A stretch of 64,000 bases of DNA from Sphingobium sp052327305 (GTDB lineage: Bacteria > Pseudomonadota > Alphaproteobacteria > Sphingomonadales > Sphingomonadaceae), in the NCBI RefSeq assembly GCF_052327305.1, contig NZ_CP182486.1, positions 2,108,001 to 2,172,000 of the forward strand, given 5' to 3'. Positions 17,556 through 25,266 of the stretch are shown piece after piece. Below the pieces are notes generated by a model. It was given only the letters and a program-made list of their open reading frames with translations, was not told the DNA's origin and did not search any database. A program made the translations under genes and the position numbers. Each line of letters opens with the position of its first letter. Positions within the stretch are counted from its first letter, which is position 1.

Positions 17556-18089
17556 TCAAGGAAGCGGCTGGAGCGTCCCCAGCGCGCCATCGGCCCAGCC
17601 CAGGATCGTCGTCATGCCGCTGCTATGGATTTCCCTTACGTCACCAATGAGCACGTCATGTGTGCCGAAGGCCGTGTGTCCAGCAATTGCGCAAATAATA
17701 CTCGCTGGCGCCGCGTCGAGCAGCATCACGCCATTATGTCTGCGCCAGCCCGTCAGCTTGAAGCGCTCTGCGCGCCGTGTCGGGTCTCCAAACGGACCAA
17801 GATGTTCGCCCGTCGCGGGATCGAGGAGGTTTATGCAGAAACGGCCGGAGTTGACGATCCCTGCATGAGCCGAACCTGCGCGGTTGATGGCGATGGCGAC
17901 GGCGCACGGGTCGAGAGACACCGGCATGATGGCGGACATGGCCAGGCCAATGGGCTCGTCCGTTTCCGGATCGACACTGGTTACGATGCCGACGGGAGCC
18001 GGAAGGAAGCGCAATATGCGCTTGAGGGCTGCCGTATGATCGCGGGTTTCGGCTGCTGCCGCCGCTGGAAAGGAAGGATTTTCCGCCAT
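17556..18089 (-). CDS. flavin reductase family protein beside the halogenase
   Basis: This is a 177-residue protein of the FMN-binding split-barrel flavin reductase family. Signatures are FLPAPVGIVTSVD, PIGLAMSAIMPVSLDPCAVA and SGRFCINLLD, and the C-terminus holds the GDVREIH strand. ATG 18089 is taken as the start; an upstream in-frame ATG at 18152 would add 21 residues. These enzymes use NAD(P)H to make free reduced flavin for a partner oxygenase. The gene immediately upstream encodes a flavin-dependent halogenase homologue, which needs exactly such a supply. The pairing is therefore functional by strong inference. Confidence 0.88.
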   Translation of the reverse strand: MAENPSFPAAAAAETRDHTAALKRILRFLPAPVGIVTSVDPETDEPIGLAMSAIMPVSLDPCAVAIAINRAGSAHAGIVNSGRFCINLLDPATGEHLGPFGDPTRRAERFKLTGWRRHNGVMLLDAAPASIICAIAGHTAFGTHDVLIGDVREIHSSGMTTILGWADGALGTLQPLP

Positions 18090-18173
18090 TACTTGCTCTG
18101 ATTGACGGCTTTGCCGTTCCTTTGCCAGTGGAAACACGACGCAAACGTTCATCTTCCGACGCAAACGCCTCGT

Positions 18174-19703
18174 TCACACGGGGGCAGCGCCGATCGCGCT
18201 TATGAGCTCGCGGTGGCCGGGGAGGTCAGCGGCGGCCTGCGCGCCAAATATTTCGAGCCTGCGAAACATACGGTCGCTTTCCGGCGGCGCGGGCAGGGCT
18301 GCTGGGTCGATCGTCCCGGTGAAACCCATGCCGTAGAGAATATATTGATAGTTGAAGAAGGCGAAGCTCTCCACGTCGATCGTGAAGTCGAAGCGATTGG
18401 GCGGGCGGTGACGCCACTGGTCGAGCAGGCCAAGCAGCCGGTCCGAAATGGACGCGGGATCGGCGTTCTCGCGCCAGAAGCGCTCGTCACGCCGGCTGAG
18501 ACAATAATGCAGCTTCAGAAAGTCGGCGATTGCCTCATAGCGCGCGGCCATCAGCCTGTTGAAGCGATCGGCGGGCGCACCCATTGCGCCGTGATGCGGG
18601 AAGAGTTCCGCGATCATGGCGACGGCGGCCTCGATCAGGATGAGCCCCGTCGATTCAAGCGGCTCCAGGAATCCCCCGGCCAAGCCTACTGCCACGCAGT
18701 TGCCGATCCACTGCTTCTCCCGATAGCCCGGATCGAAGTTCAGCACGCGCGCGTCCAGAGTGTCCGCATCGCGGCCAGCATAGGCGGCAAGCACGCTCAG
18801 CGCGGCCTCATCGGAGAGGTGATCGCTCGAATAGACGGTGCCCAGTCCCCGGCCGGTCGAAAGGCCGATGTCCCATGTCCAGCCACCCTCATGCGCGGTT
18901 GCGATGGTCATGGTCGCGAGCGGCGTGTCGCTGTGCGGGTAGGGGAGCCGGCAGGCGACAGCGCGGTTGGTGAAGAGCTGGTCGCGCATCGAGACGAACG
19001 GGGACTTGAGCGTCCGCGCAATCAACTCGGCGCGAAAGCCCGAGCAGTCGATATAGAGGTCAGCCTCGAGCGCACCGTGCTCGCGCGTCAGCACATGGTC
19101 GATTGTGGCGTCGCTTTTCAGCGCTGCGCCGGTGAGTTCGCCGGAAAGATGCCGCACCCCAAGGTTGCGGGCGTGCTCGGCCAGAACCTGCCCCAGCTTT
19201 TGCGCATCGAAATGATAGGCATAGCTTAGCGGCCCGTCGAATGCGCCTTCCCCGAATGCCTTGGGGCCACGTCCCGCTTCGGCCACCTGGTGCTGGATGG
19301 TCACTGCCTGCGCAAAGGGCGGACGCGTGCCAGGGTCTTGCAGCAGCCACTGTGCCGCCAGGTCGATCCCGTCCGCCTGAAAGGGCGGCTCAAAGGGGTG
19401 CAGATAGCTGTGGCGTCGCCCGCCCTGAGGTGCGTGCAGCCAGTCGTCGAAGCGGACGCCCTGTTTGAAGGTTGCGGACGCGGCCCGGATGAACTGTGTC
19501 TCGTCGATCCCGAGGAACCGCAAGGTCGCCCGGATGGTCGGGAAGGCGCCTTCGCCCACACCGATCGGGCCGATCTCCGGCGATTCGACCAGCGTGATCC
19601 GGATGTCTGGGCGGCGCTTCTCCATGAAGCGCGCAAGATAGGCCGCCGTCAGCCACCCCGCCGTGCCGCCGCCTATGATGAGGATGGATCGCGCCACGTG
19701 CAT
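18174..19703 (-). CDS. flavin-dependent tryptophan-halogenase family protein
   Basis: This is a 509-residue protein starting at ATG 19703, two bases after the toxin stop. The FAD site GGGTAGWLTAAYLARF, the flavin contact GVGEGAFPTIRATL, a lysine in ATFKQGVRFDDW in the region of the conserved halogenase lysine, and GFLEPLESTGLILIEAA all match the tryptophan-halogenase family. The family's WxWxIP motif is altered: the sequence reads GGWTWDIGLS, with Gly for Pro. Members make hypohalous acid from chloride or bromide, O2 and FADH2 and direct it to an aromatic ring. Many sphingomonad and Caulobacter members sit beside TonB receptors and have no known substrate. A dedicated flavin reductase follows. 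Confidence 0.88.
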   Translation of the reverse strand: MHVARSILIIGGGTAGWLTAAYLARFMEKRRPDIRITLVESPEIGPIGVGEGAFPTIRATLRFLGIDETQFIRAASATFKQGVRFDDWLHAPQGGRRHSYLHPFEPPFQADGIDLAAQWLLQDPGTRPPFAQAVTIQHQVAEAGRGPKAFGEGAFDGPLSYAYHFDAQKLGQVLAEHARNLGVRHLSGELTGAALKSDATIDHVLTREHGALEADLYIDCSGFRAELIARTLKSPFVSMRDQLFTNRAVACRLPYPHSDTPLATMTIATAHEGGWTWDIGLSTGRGLGTVYSSDHLSDEAALSVLAAYAGRDADTLDARVLNFDPGYREKQWIGNCVAVGLAGGFLEPLESTGLILIEAAVAMIAELFPHHGAMGAPADRFNRLMAARYEAIADFLKLHYCLSRRDERFWRENADPASISDRLLGLLDQWRHRPPNRFDFTIDVESFAFFNYQYILYGMGFTGTIDPAALPAPPESDRMFRRLEIFGAQAAADLPGHRELISAIGAAPV

Positions 19704-19705
19704 GG

Positions 19706-20197
19706 TCAGGCTCTCAGGAACAAGGTTTTGAACCATTGCGAGCCGCCCCGTGCGGCCTGCCGCCAGTCCTCGCCCTCATCCTCGGGTATATAGCCCCATG
19801 GATTGAAGAGCTTGGGTTTTCCCAGCTTATAGGCCGAGACGTGCTGCGTGACGAGCGTCAGCCGGTGTTCGAGCGCAGTGGCGACAAGCAAGGCGTCCCG
19901 CGAGGCCGGATAGGCCAAGGCGTCCGCCCGCCGAATCACCGCGACGTCGACAGGCAGGATGCGTCCGTCGAACGCGGTCATCACACGTGTCGCGATCCAT
20001 TCGCTCAGCGCGGAAGACGACCCCTTGTCGGCTCGGGCGGTTTGCCGCGCTTCGTTTTGCAGTTCGAGAAGCGACAGCGCGGAGAGAAACAGATCGTGGC
20101 GCGGCACGCCAGCGGCCCATGCCGCGAGTCCGGGGTCGCAGCGGCCTGCGCGCGCGCCACGCAGCTGGCTGATAACGCTGGTATCGAGCAGATACAT
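19706..20197 (-). CDS. PIN-domain toxin (VapC-like)
   Basis: This 163-residue protein starts at ATG 20197, which shares one base with the antitoxin stop. PIN-domain acidic residues are visible: MYLLDTSVISQLR at the N-terminus, SLLELQNE near residue 45, VIRRADALAYPASRDALLVA near residue 100 and the late ALEHRLTLVTQHVSAYK. Such toxins are metal-dependent ribonucleases that cut tRNA or rRNA when the antitoxin is lost. A charged C-terminal extension (PEDEGEDWRQAARGG) goes beyond the usual domain. The gene is followed two bases later by the halogenase gene, an odd juxtaposition. Confidence 0.87.
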   Translation of the reverse strand: MYLLDTSVISQLRGARAGRCDPGLAAWAAGVPRHDLFLSALSLLELQNEARQTARADKGSSSALSEWIATRVMTAFDGRILPVDVAVIRRADALAYPASRDALLVATALEHRLTLVTQHVSAYKLGKPKLFNPWGYIPEDEGEDWRQAARGGSQWFKTLFLRA

Positions 20198-20436
20198 CAG
20201 CGCTTCGGAGCCACGCCGTCCCAATCGGAACGGGGTGGTCGGGACGCTGGAGCGTCCGGCATGGCAAGCAGGTCGACAATGGTTTCCCGCTGTCCGGTAA
20301 GCTGTCGAAACGCCTCGATCCCGAGCAACACATGGGTTGGGCGACCACGATCGGTAATGAAGATCGGTTCGATTCGCGCGAGACGCTTGGCGAGGCTCAC
20401 ATCCTGATTGAACTCGCGGCTGGTGAGCGATTTCAT
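20197..20436 (-). CDS. Phd/YefM-type antitoxin
   Basis: This 79-residue protein has the Phd/YefM N-terminal DNA-binding fold (SLTSREFNQDVSLAKRLA, then PIFITDRGRPTHVLLGIEAF). A disordered tail rich in Pro and Arg should wrap the toxin. The one-base overlap with the PIN gene downstream is normal for these modules. The antitoxin and the complex usually repress their own promoter; matching repeats lie just upstream of this gene. Confidence 0.88.
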   Translation of the reverse strand: MKSLTSREFNQDVSLAKRLARIEPIFITDRGRPTHVLLGIEAFRQLTGQRETIVDLLAMPDAPASRPPRSDWDGVAPKR

Positions 20437-20439
20437 GCG

Positions 20440-20487
20440 CCTACATTTCTACAAATATCGGTTCAAGATGTAGGCACATACCTACAT
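20440..20487 (-). promoter_or_regulatory. candidate antitoxin operator repeats
   Basis: A perfect palindrome, ATGTAGG-N6-CCTACAT (20468-20487), plus a third half-site CCTACAT at 20440-20446, lie within 51 bases upstream of the antitoxin start. The layout fits autoregulation by a Phd-type antitoxin. Confidence 0.65.
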
Positions 20488-20621
20488 TGTGACCATCGCG
20501 CAACGCTTTGGCCCTTCGGCCCCGGAATCGCATGGCAGCCAAGAAATTCCGGTTGCAACGCGCCAATGATAGCGCTCCCTTTACGGCAAGACGCGGAGAC
20601 GTCGTAATCTGGGGGATGCAT

Positions 20622-21989
20622 ATGAATGACATGATCGAGAGTTTCTGGACGACGTTCACGACATCGCTGTCACCGCATGGCCCTGCGTCTGTGGGCGCGG
20701 CTGCTACCTATGCGCCAAGCGACTTCAGCATTCATTTCTTCCTCCAACTTGCCATCATCATCTTCGCCTGCCGGGTCGTCGGCTGGCTGGGCAAGAAGCT
20801 GCTCGCGCAGCCTCAGGTGGTGGGCGAGATGATTGCCGGCGTCATCCTCGGCCCTTCGCTCTTCGGATTGCTGGCGCCTGATCTTCAGGCCGCCATTTTC
20901 CCGAAGGAGACCAGGAACGTCTTGTATGTGGGCGCTCAGCTTGGCGTCGCGCTCTACATGTTCCTCGTCGGCCTCACGCTCCAGATCGATCATTTCCAGT
21001 CGAAGGCGCGCAGCGCAGCTGCCGTCTCGGCTTCAGGCCTCGTCGCGCCGTTCCTGATCGCGGTCCTGATTACGCCGCTCCTGCTTCAGGTGCCGGGCCT
21101 CTTCGCTCCCGGCATCAGCCAGGCCAATGCCACGCTTTTCATGGGCGCATGCATTGCGCTCACTGCCTTCCCCATGCTGGCGCGGATCATCAATGAGCGC
21201 GGCCTTGCCAACAGCCCGCTCGGCACGCTTTCGCTCACTGCCGGCGCATTCGATGATGCGGCATCCTGGTGCGTTCTGGCGCTGGTGCTGGCCACATTTG
21301 GTGGAGGCAGCGGCGTGGCGACCCTCGCGATCGGCGGAGCAGTCATTTACGTCGGGTTTCTCGTTCTTTTCGGGCGACGCCTGTTGGCTCCGCTCGGTCG
21401 TGCCGTCGAGGCGAAGGGCGAGATGAGCATGACCGTACTGGCGATCACGCTGATGCTGTTCTGCACGTCCGCCTTCATCATGGACGCCATCGGCATTCAC
21501 GGCATTTTCGGCGGCTTCATCCTTGGCGTCTTCATGCCGCGCGGCCGCTTCGTCGAAGAGTTGAAAAGCAAGGTGGAGCCTGTGGCAGTCGTCATGCTGC
21601 TGCCCATGTTCTTCACTTATTCGGGGCTGAACACCCGTATGGATATGGTGAACTCCGGCTCGCTGCTGCTGATTGCTCTGGGCATCCTTGCCGCGTCGAT
21701 CGCGGCCAAGTTCGGCGCCTGCTATCTGGCGGCGCGGCTCGCGGGCGAGGATAATCGCACCGCGCTTGGCATCGGCGCCTTGATGAACTCACGCGGCCTC
21801 ATGGAGCTCATCATCATCAATATCGGTCTTCAGAAGGGCATTATCGGACCTGCGCTTTTCTCCATGCTGGTGTTGATGGCGATCGTCACAACAATGATGG
21901 CGGGGCCGCTCTTTGAGCTCGTCTATGGTCGCAAGGCGCGTGAAAGCGGCGAGCTGGATCAGCTGCGCCCGGCCTCTACCCCGGTTTGA
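20622..21989 (+). CDS. CPA2-family cation/proton antiporter
   Basis: This is a 455-residue membrane protein with about twelve to thirteen hydrophobic segments. Signatures of the KefB/NapA-type monovalent cation:proton antiporters are QPQVVGEMIAGVILGPSLFG near residue 65, the core SLTAGAFDDAASWCVLALVL with the ion-binding Asp pair, and ALGIGALMNSRGLMELIIIN. No C-terminal TrkA-N domain is present. ATG 20622 follows GGGGGA; ATG 20616 and 20631 are close alternatives. It exchanges Na+ or K+ for protons at the inner membrane and appears to be a single-gene unit divergent from the toxin-antitoxin pair. Confidence 0.92.
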   Translation: MNDMIESFWTTFTTSLSPHGPASVGAAATYAPSDFSIHFFLQLAIIIFACRVVGWLGKKLLAQPQVVGEMIAGVILGPSLFGLLAPDLQAAIFPKETRNVLYVGAQLGVALYMFLVGLTLQIDHFQSKARSAAAVSASGLVAPFLIAVLITPLLLQVPGLFAPGISQANATLFMGACIALTAFPMLARIINERGLANSPLGTLSLTAGAFDDAASWCVLALVLATFGGGSGVATLAIGGAVIYVGFLVLFGRRLLAPLGRAVEAKGEMSMTVLAITLMLFCTSAFIMDAIGIHGIFGGFILGVFMPRGRFVEELKSKVEPVAVVMLLPMFFTYSGLNTRMDMVNSGSLLLIALGILAASIAAKFGACYLAARLAGEDNRTALGIGALMNSRGLMELIIINIGLQKGIIGPALFSMLVLMAIVTTMMAGPLFELVYGRKARESGELDQLRPASTPV

Positions 21990-22103
21990 CAGTTCTCTTG
22001 ATCGTCTCCCCGCCGGCGCCCTGCGTACTCAAGGGCGTCGGCACCCCCATTCGCCGATATCTAAATTCGTGCAATGCCCGTGCTAGAGATGAGAGGTTCC
22101 CTG

Positions 22104-23324
22104 ATGCGCCTGTCGGCATTCCCTGCCTGTGCTCTTGGCGCGATGTTCAGCGGCATCTTCGTCGGTCCTGTGTCGGCCCAGACCGTCACGCCCCTTCTTG
22201 ACGTTCGGCTCCGATACGAAACCGTCAAGGAAGAGGGGTTCGATCGCGATGCGCAGGCCGTCACTCTGCGCGTTCGTCCCGGCATCGAAATCGGCAAGGA
22301 TGGATGGTCGGCGCTAGTGCAGGCTGAGGCGACGACCGCTCTGGTCGAGAACTATAATAGTGGCACTAACGGACTTACGCAGTTCCCACTCGTTGCCGAT
22401 CCGCGCAATGTGGAGCTGGACCGCGCGCAGGTGCGCTACGCCGGTGCGCAGGGTTTCGCCGCCACGCTTGGCCGCCAGCGGATCGAGCTCTTGGATCGCC
22501 GCTTTGTGGGTATCGCGCCGTTCCGGCAGAATGAACGGACGTTCGACGCAGCGCGACTTCAGTGGGGCACATCGAAAGGATGGAGTGTCGACCTGAGTTA
22601 CGCGTGGAGCGTCCGCACGACCAACGGCCGTCGCGGCTTCGGTTCACGTCCAACTGCAATCGGCGGCGATAATATGTTTGCGCTGGTGAGCCACGGCAGT
22701 GCGCTCGGCACTGTCACGGGCTTTGCCTTTCTCGTCGATCAGGATGAAGCCGCCGTGCAGGGCTATCGCCTGTCCAGCCAGACATATGGCGTGCGTTTCT
22801 CCGGCAGCTATCCCATTGGTTCTGCGCTCAAGGGCGGGATCATTGCCAGCTATGCGTTGCAGAGCGACTATGCGAACAACCCGAATGACTTCGCGGCCAG
22901 CTATTCGCTGGTCGAAGGATCGCTGGGGGACGGTGCGCTCACTGGAAAGCTCGGCCGGGAAGTGCTTGGTGCCGATGATGGCCGCGCCCTTACCAGCGTG
23001 CAGACGCCGCTTGGCGCGCTGTTCGGCTTCCAGGGCTGGGTGGACAGATTTTCGACCACACCCCCGGACGGGCTGCGCGATTATTATGCTTCGGTGGAGA
23101 GGAACTGGAGCAAAGTGGGCGGGCTTGATGCGATCGGCCTGACGGTTGCCTATCATCACTTCACCAGTGATCGGATCATGCGCGTATATGGCGACGCGTG
23201 GAACCTGCTCGCGACGGCCAAAATCGGTCACGCGCTGTTTTCGGCCCGCTATGCCGATTATCACGCCAAAGCCTGGCTGTCCGATACGCGCAAAATCTGG
23301 CTGACGGTGGACTGGAGCCTCTGA
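22104..23324 (+). CDS. outer-membrane porin, alginate-export-like
   Basis: This is a 406-residue protein starting at ATG 22104, 7 bases after GAGAGG. A signal peptide ends at VGPVSAQ. The rest is built of amphipathic strands with aromatic girdles, as in the AlgE-like (alginate export) porin family: LLDVRLRYETVKEEGFDRDA, then ELDRAQVRYAG, then GRQRIELLDRRFVGIAPFRQ. The final strand (KIWLTVDWSL) has the usual C-terminal aromatic/hydrophobic pattern. It is convergent, 8 bases away, with the GntR gene of the sugar-acid cluster, so it may be the entry pore for that substrate. Confidence 0.78.
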   Translation: MRLSAFPACALGAMFSGIFVGPVSAQTVTPLLDVRLRYETVKEEGFDRDAQAVTLRVRPGIEIGKDGWSALVQAEATTALVENYNSGTNGLTQFPLVADPRNVELDRAQVRYAGAQGFAATLGRQRIELLDRRFVGIAPFRQNERTFDAARLQWGTSKGWSVDLSYAWSVRTTNGRRGFGSRPTAIGGDNMFALVSHGSALGTVTGFAFLVDQDEAAVQGYRLSSQTYGVRFSGSYPIGSALKGGIIASYALQSDYANNPNDFAASYSLVEGSLGDGALTGKLGREVLGADDGRALTSVQTPLGALFGFQGWVDRFSTTPPDGLRDYYASVERNWSKVGGLDAIGLTVAYHHFTSDRIMRVYGDAWNLLATAKIGHALFSARYADYHAKAWLSDTRKIWLTVDWSL

Positions 23325-23332
23325 CGACCCGG

Positions 23333-24085
23333 TCAGGCCGTCTCCCGACGCGGCTGTGCCTCTGCTCTGTCGCTTCTTGTGTAGAGAAGCAGGTTCCTCA
23401 TCACCCGGTCGAGATGGTCGGCCATGGCCGCTTTCGCCGTTTCGGGATCATGGTTGCGGATCGCATCGAGAATGCGGCGATGGTCGGCGACACGCGGCTT
23501 CTCGCCGGCTGTTGCGACACGGGTCAGCATCTCGTCGCTCAGGGGCGAGCGCCGCCGCATATCCCACAAAGTCTCTACCATCATCGCCAACACCCGGTTC
23601 TGGGAAGCCTGCGCAATCATCAGGTGAAAGGCGCGGTCTGCCTGCCATTCCCGCGACTTGTCGATGCTCTCCTCGCTTTCCATGTCGAGCAGCGACTGCT
23701 CCATGGCTGCGATCTGGTCCGGTGTCGCGACCTGCGCCGCCAGCGCTGCAGCCTGCGTCTCGACGATCCGCCGTGCCTCGGTCAGTTCCATTGGGCCGAT
23801 ATCGAGATCTTCTCCAGCGGCGTCCGTCGCAGCGTCCGCTCCTGTAGCGAAGACCCCGGCGCCCTGCCGGGGTTCTGCAAGGCCAAGTATCTCCAGACCG
23901 ATGAGCGCCTCGCGAACCGTGAGCCGGCTGACATTGAACCGCTCGACAAGTTCCCGCTCGGAGGGAAGACGCGAGCCGGCAGGGTAGATGCCCTCCGATA
24001 TTTCGCGGCGCAGTGTATCAATGATCTGGCGATAAAGTTTCGCGCCCTTTGGCGCACCATTTGCCGTGTCGGAATCCTGACTCAT
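23333..24085 (-). CDS. FadR-subfamily GntR transcriptional regulator
   Basis: This 250-residue regulator has a winged-helix domain in the first 75 residues (PAGSRLPSERELVERFNVSR, then LTVREALIGLEILGL) followed by an FCD all-helical effector domain (ELTEARRIVETQAAALAA, and HRRILDAIRNHD with ligand-type histidines). FCD-type GntR regulators commonly repress sugar-acid and organic-acid catabolic genes and release DNA on binding the acid. It is divergent from the zinc dehydrogenase gene, and a matching motif occurs in that gap and in the promoter region of the cupin operon. Confidence 0.93.
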   Translation of the reverse strand: MSQDSDTANGAPKGAKLYRQIIDTLRREISEGIYPAGSRLPSERELVERFNVSRLTVREALIGLEILGLAEPRQGAGVFATGADAATDAAGEDLDIGPMELTEARRIVETQAAALAAQVATPDQIAAMEQSLLDMESEESIDKSREWQADRAFHLMIAQASQNRVLAMMVETLWDMRRRSPLSDEMLTRVATAGEKPRVADHRRILDAIRNHDPETAKAAMADHLDRVMRNLLLYTRSDRAEAQPRRETA

Positions 24086-24133
24086 GCAGAGGCTTTAACA
24101 CGCCTGTACCGGGAGACGAATAGTCGCGCCGGG

Positions 24134-24153
24134 ACTTGATTCATCTGATAAGT
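24134..24153. promoter_or_regulatory. candidate GntR operator, site 1
   Basis: On the minus strand the site reads ACTTATCAGATGAATCAAGT, an imperfect palindrome with ACTT/AAGT ends. It lies between the divergent GntR and dehydrogenase genes and shares ACTTRTCAGATR with a second site at 27697. Confidence 0.5.
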
Positions 24154-24222
24154 TCTCGCACAGAATTTCCAACTGTCCTTTTCCGCACTGCGGATCGAAC
24201 TTGCCCGAGAGGATGCCTTCCC

Positions 24223-25233
24223 ATGAAGACGATCATCTGTTCCCGACCCCATGAGCTGGCGGGGCAGGAGAGGCCCGTTCCTGAGCGGCGCCCAGGGGAA
24301 GTGCTTTTGCGCATTCGTCGGGTGGGAGTCTGCGGTACGGACTATCACATCTTCCAGGGCAACCAGCCTTATCTCGCCTATCCGCGCGTCATGGGGCATG
24401 AACTTGCCGGCACGATCGAGGCGGCGGACGCGGATTCACCTTTGTCCTTGGGCCAGACGGCTACGGTCCTTCCCTATCTTTCCTGTGGCACCTGCGTTGC
24501 GTGCAGGCGCGGCAAGACAAATTGCTGCGTGCGGATCAACGTGCTGGGCGTCCATATCGATGGCGGTATGGCAGAGTACGTCTCCGTGCCGGAAAGCGCC
24601 GTCATCCCGGTCGAAGGGCTGTCGCTGGATCATGCGGCAATGGTCGAGTTTCTGGCGATCGGCGCGCATGCCGTTCGGCGGGCGGACACGCGCACGGGAG
24701 ACCGGGTACTGGTCGTGGGTGCCGGGCCGATCGGTGTCGCGGTCGCACTCTTCGCGCAGATCGAGGGCGCGCAGGTGACGATCGTCGACCGCAGCGAGGG
24801 CCGGCTTGCAGCAGCGCGCGAACGGGCGGGCCTTGCTGGCGCAGTTCTGGCGGACGACGGGCTGCAAAGCCGCCTCGCGGATGCGACCGATGGCGAGTTT
24901 TTTGACACGGTGTTCGATGCCACGGGTAATCCCGCAGCAATGGAAGCGGGCTTCGCCTATGTCGCGCATGGCGGCAAATATGTGCTGGTCAGCATCGTTT
25001 CGGCGGACATCCGCTTTTCCGATCCGGAGTTCCACAAGCGGGAAACGACGCTCATGGGGTCGCGCAACGCCACGCATGACGACTTCCGCTACGTGATCGA
25101 TCACATCCGCGCCGGCCATCTGCCGATGGACAAGCTGCACAGTCACAGCTTCGATCTCAGCGATGCGCCGCGCCTTTTCCCGGAGTTGATCGCGGATCAG
25201 GGCAATGTGATGAAGGCGATCGGCGCGATCTGA
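24223..25233 (+). CDS. zinc-binding sugar/alcohol dehydrogenase
   Basis: This is a 336-residue medium-chain dehydrogenase starting at ATG 24223 after AGAGGA. The catalytic zinc region VGVCGTDYHIFQG, the GHE motif (RVMGHELAG), a structural zinc loop CGTCVACRRGKTNCC and the cofactor-binding VLVVGAGPIGVAVALFAQIE are all present. Relatives include sorbitol, L-threonine, galactitol and L-idonate dehydrogenases and the fucose/galactose-type enzymes. Its neighbours (UxaA dehydratase, lactonase, FCD-GntR) suggest oxidation of a sugar or sugar acid to the keto form. The substrate cannot be read from the sequence. Confidence 0.92.
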   Translation: MKTIICSRPHELAGQERPVPERRPGEVLLRIRRVGVCGTDYHIFQGNQPYLAYPRVMGHELAGTIEAADADSPLSLGQTATVLPYLSCGTCVACRRGKTNCCVRINVLGVHIDGGMAEYVSVPESAVIPVEGLSLDHAAMVEFLAIGAHAVRRADTRTGDRVLVVGAGPIGVAVALFAQIEGAQVTIVDRSEGRLAAARERAGLAGAVLADDGLQSRLADATDGEFFDTVFDATGNPAAMEAGFAYVAHGGKYVLVSIVSADIRFSDPEFHKRETTLMGSRNATHDDFRYVIDHIRAGHLPMDKLHSHSFDLSDAPRLFPELIADQGNVMKAIGAI

Positions 25234-25266
25234 TCGGCGCGGTTCGTTCCGTCGGTCGCTCGCGCC

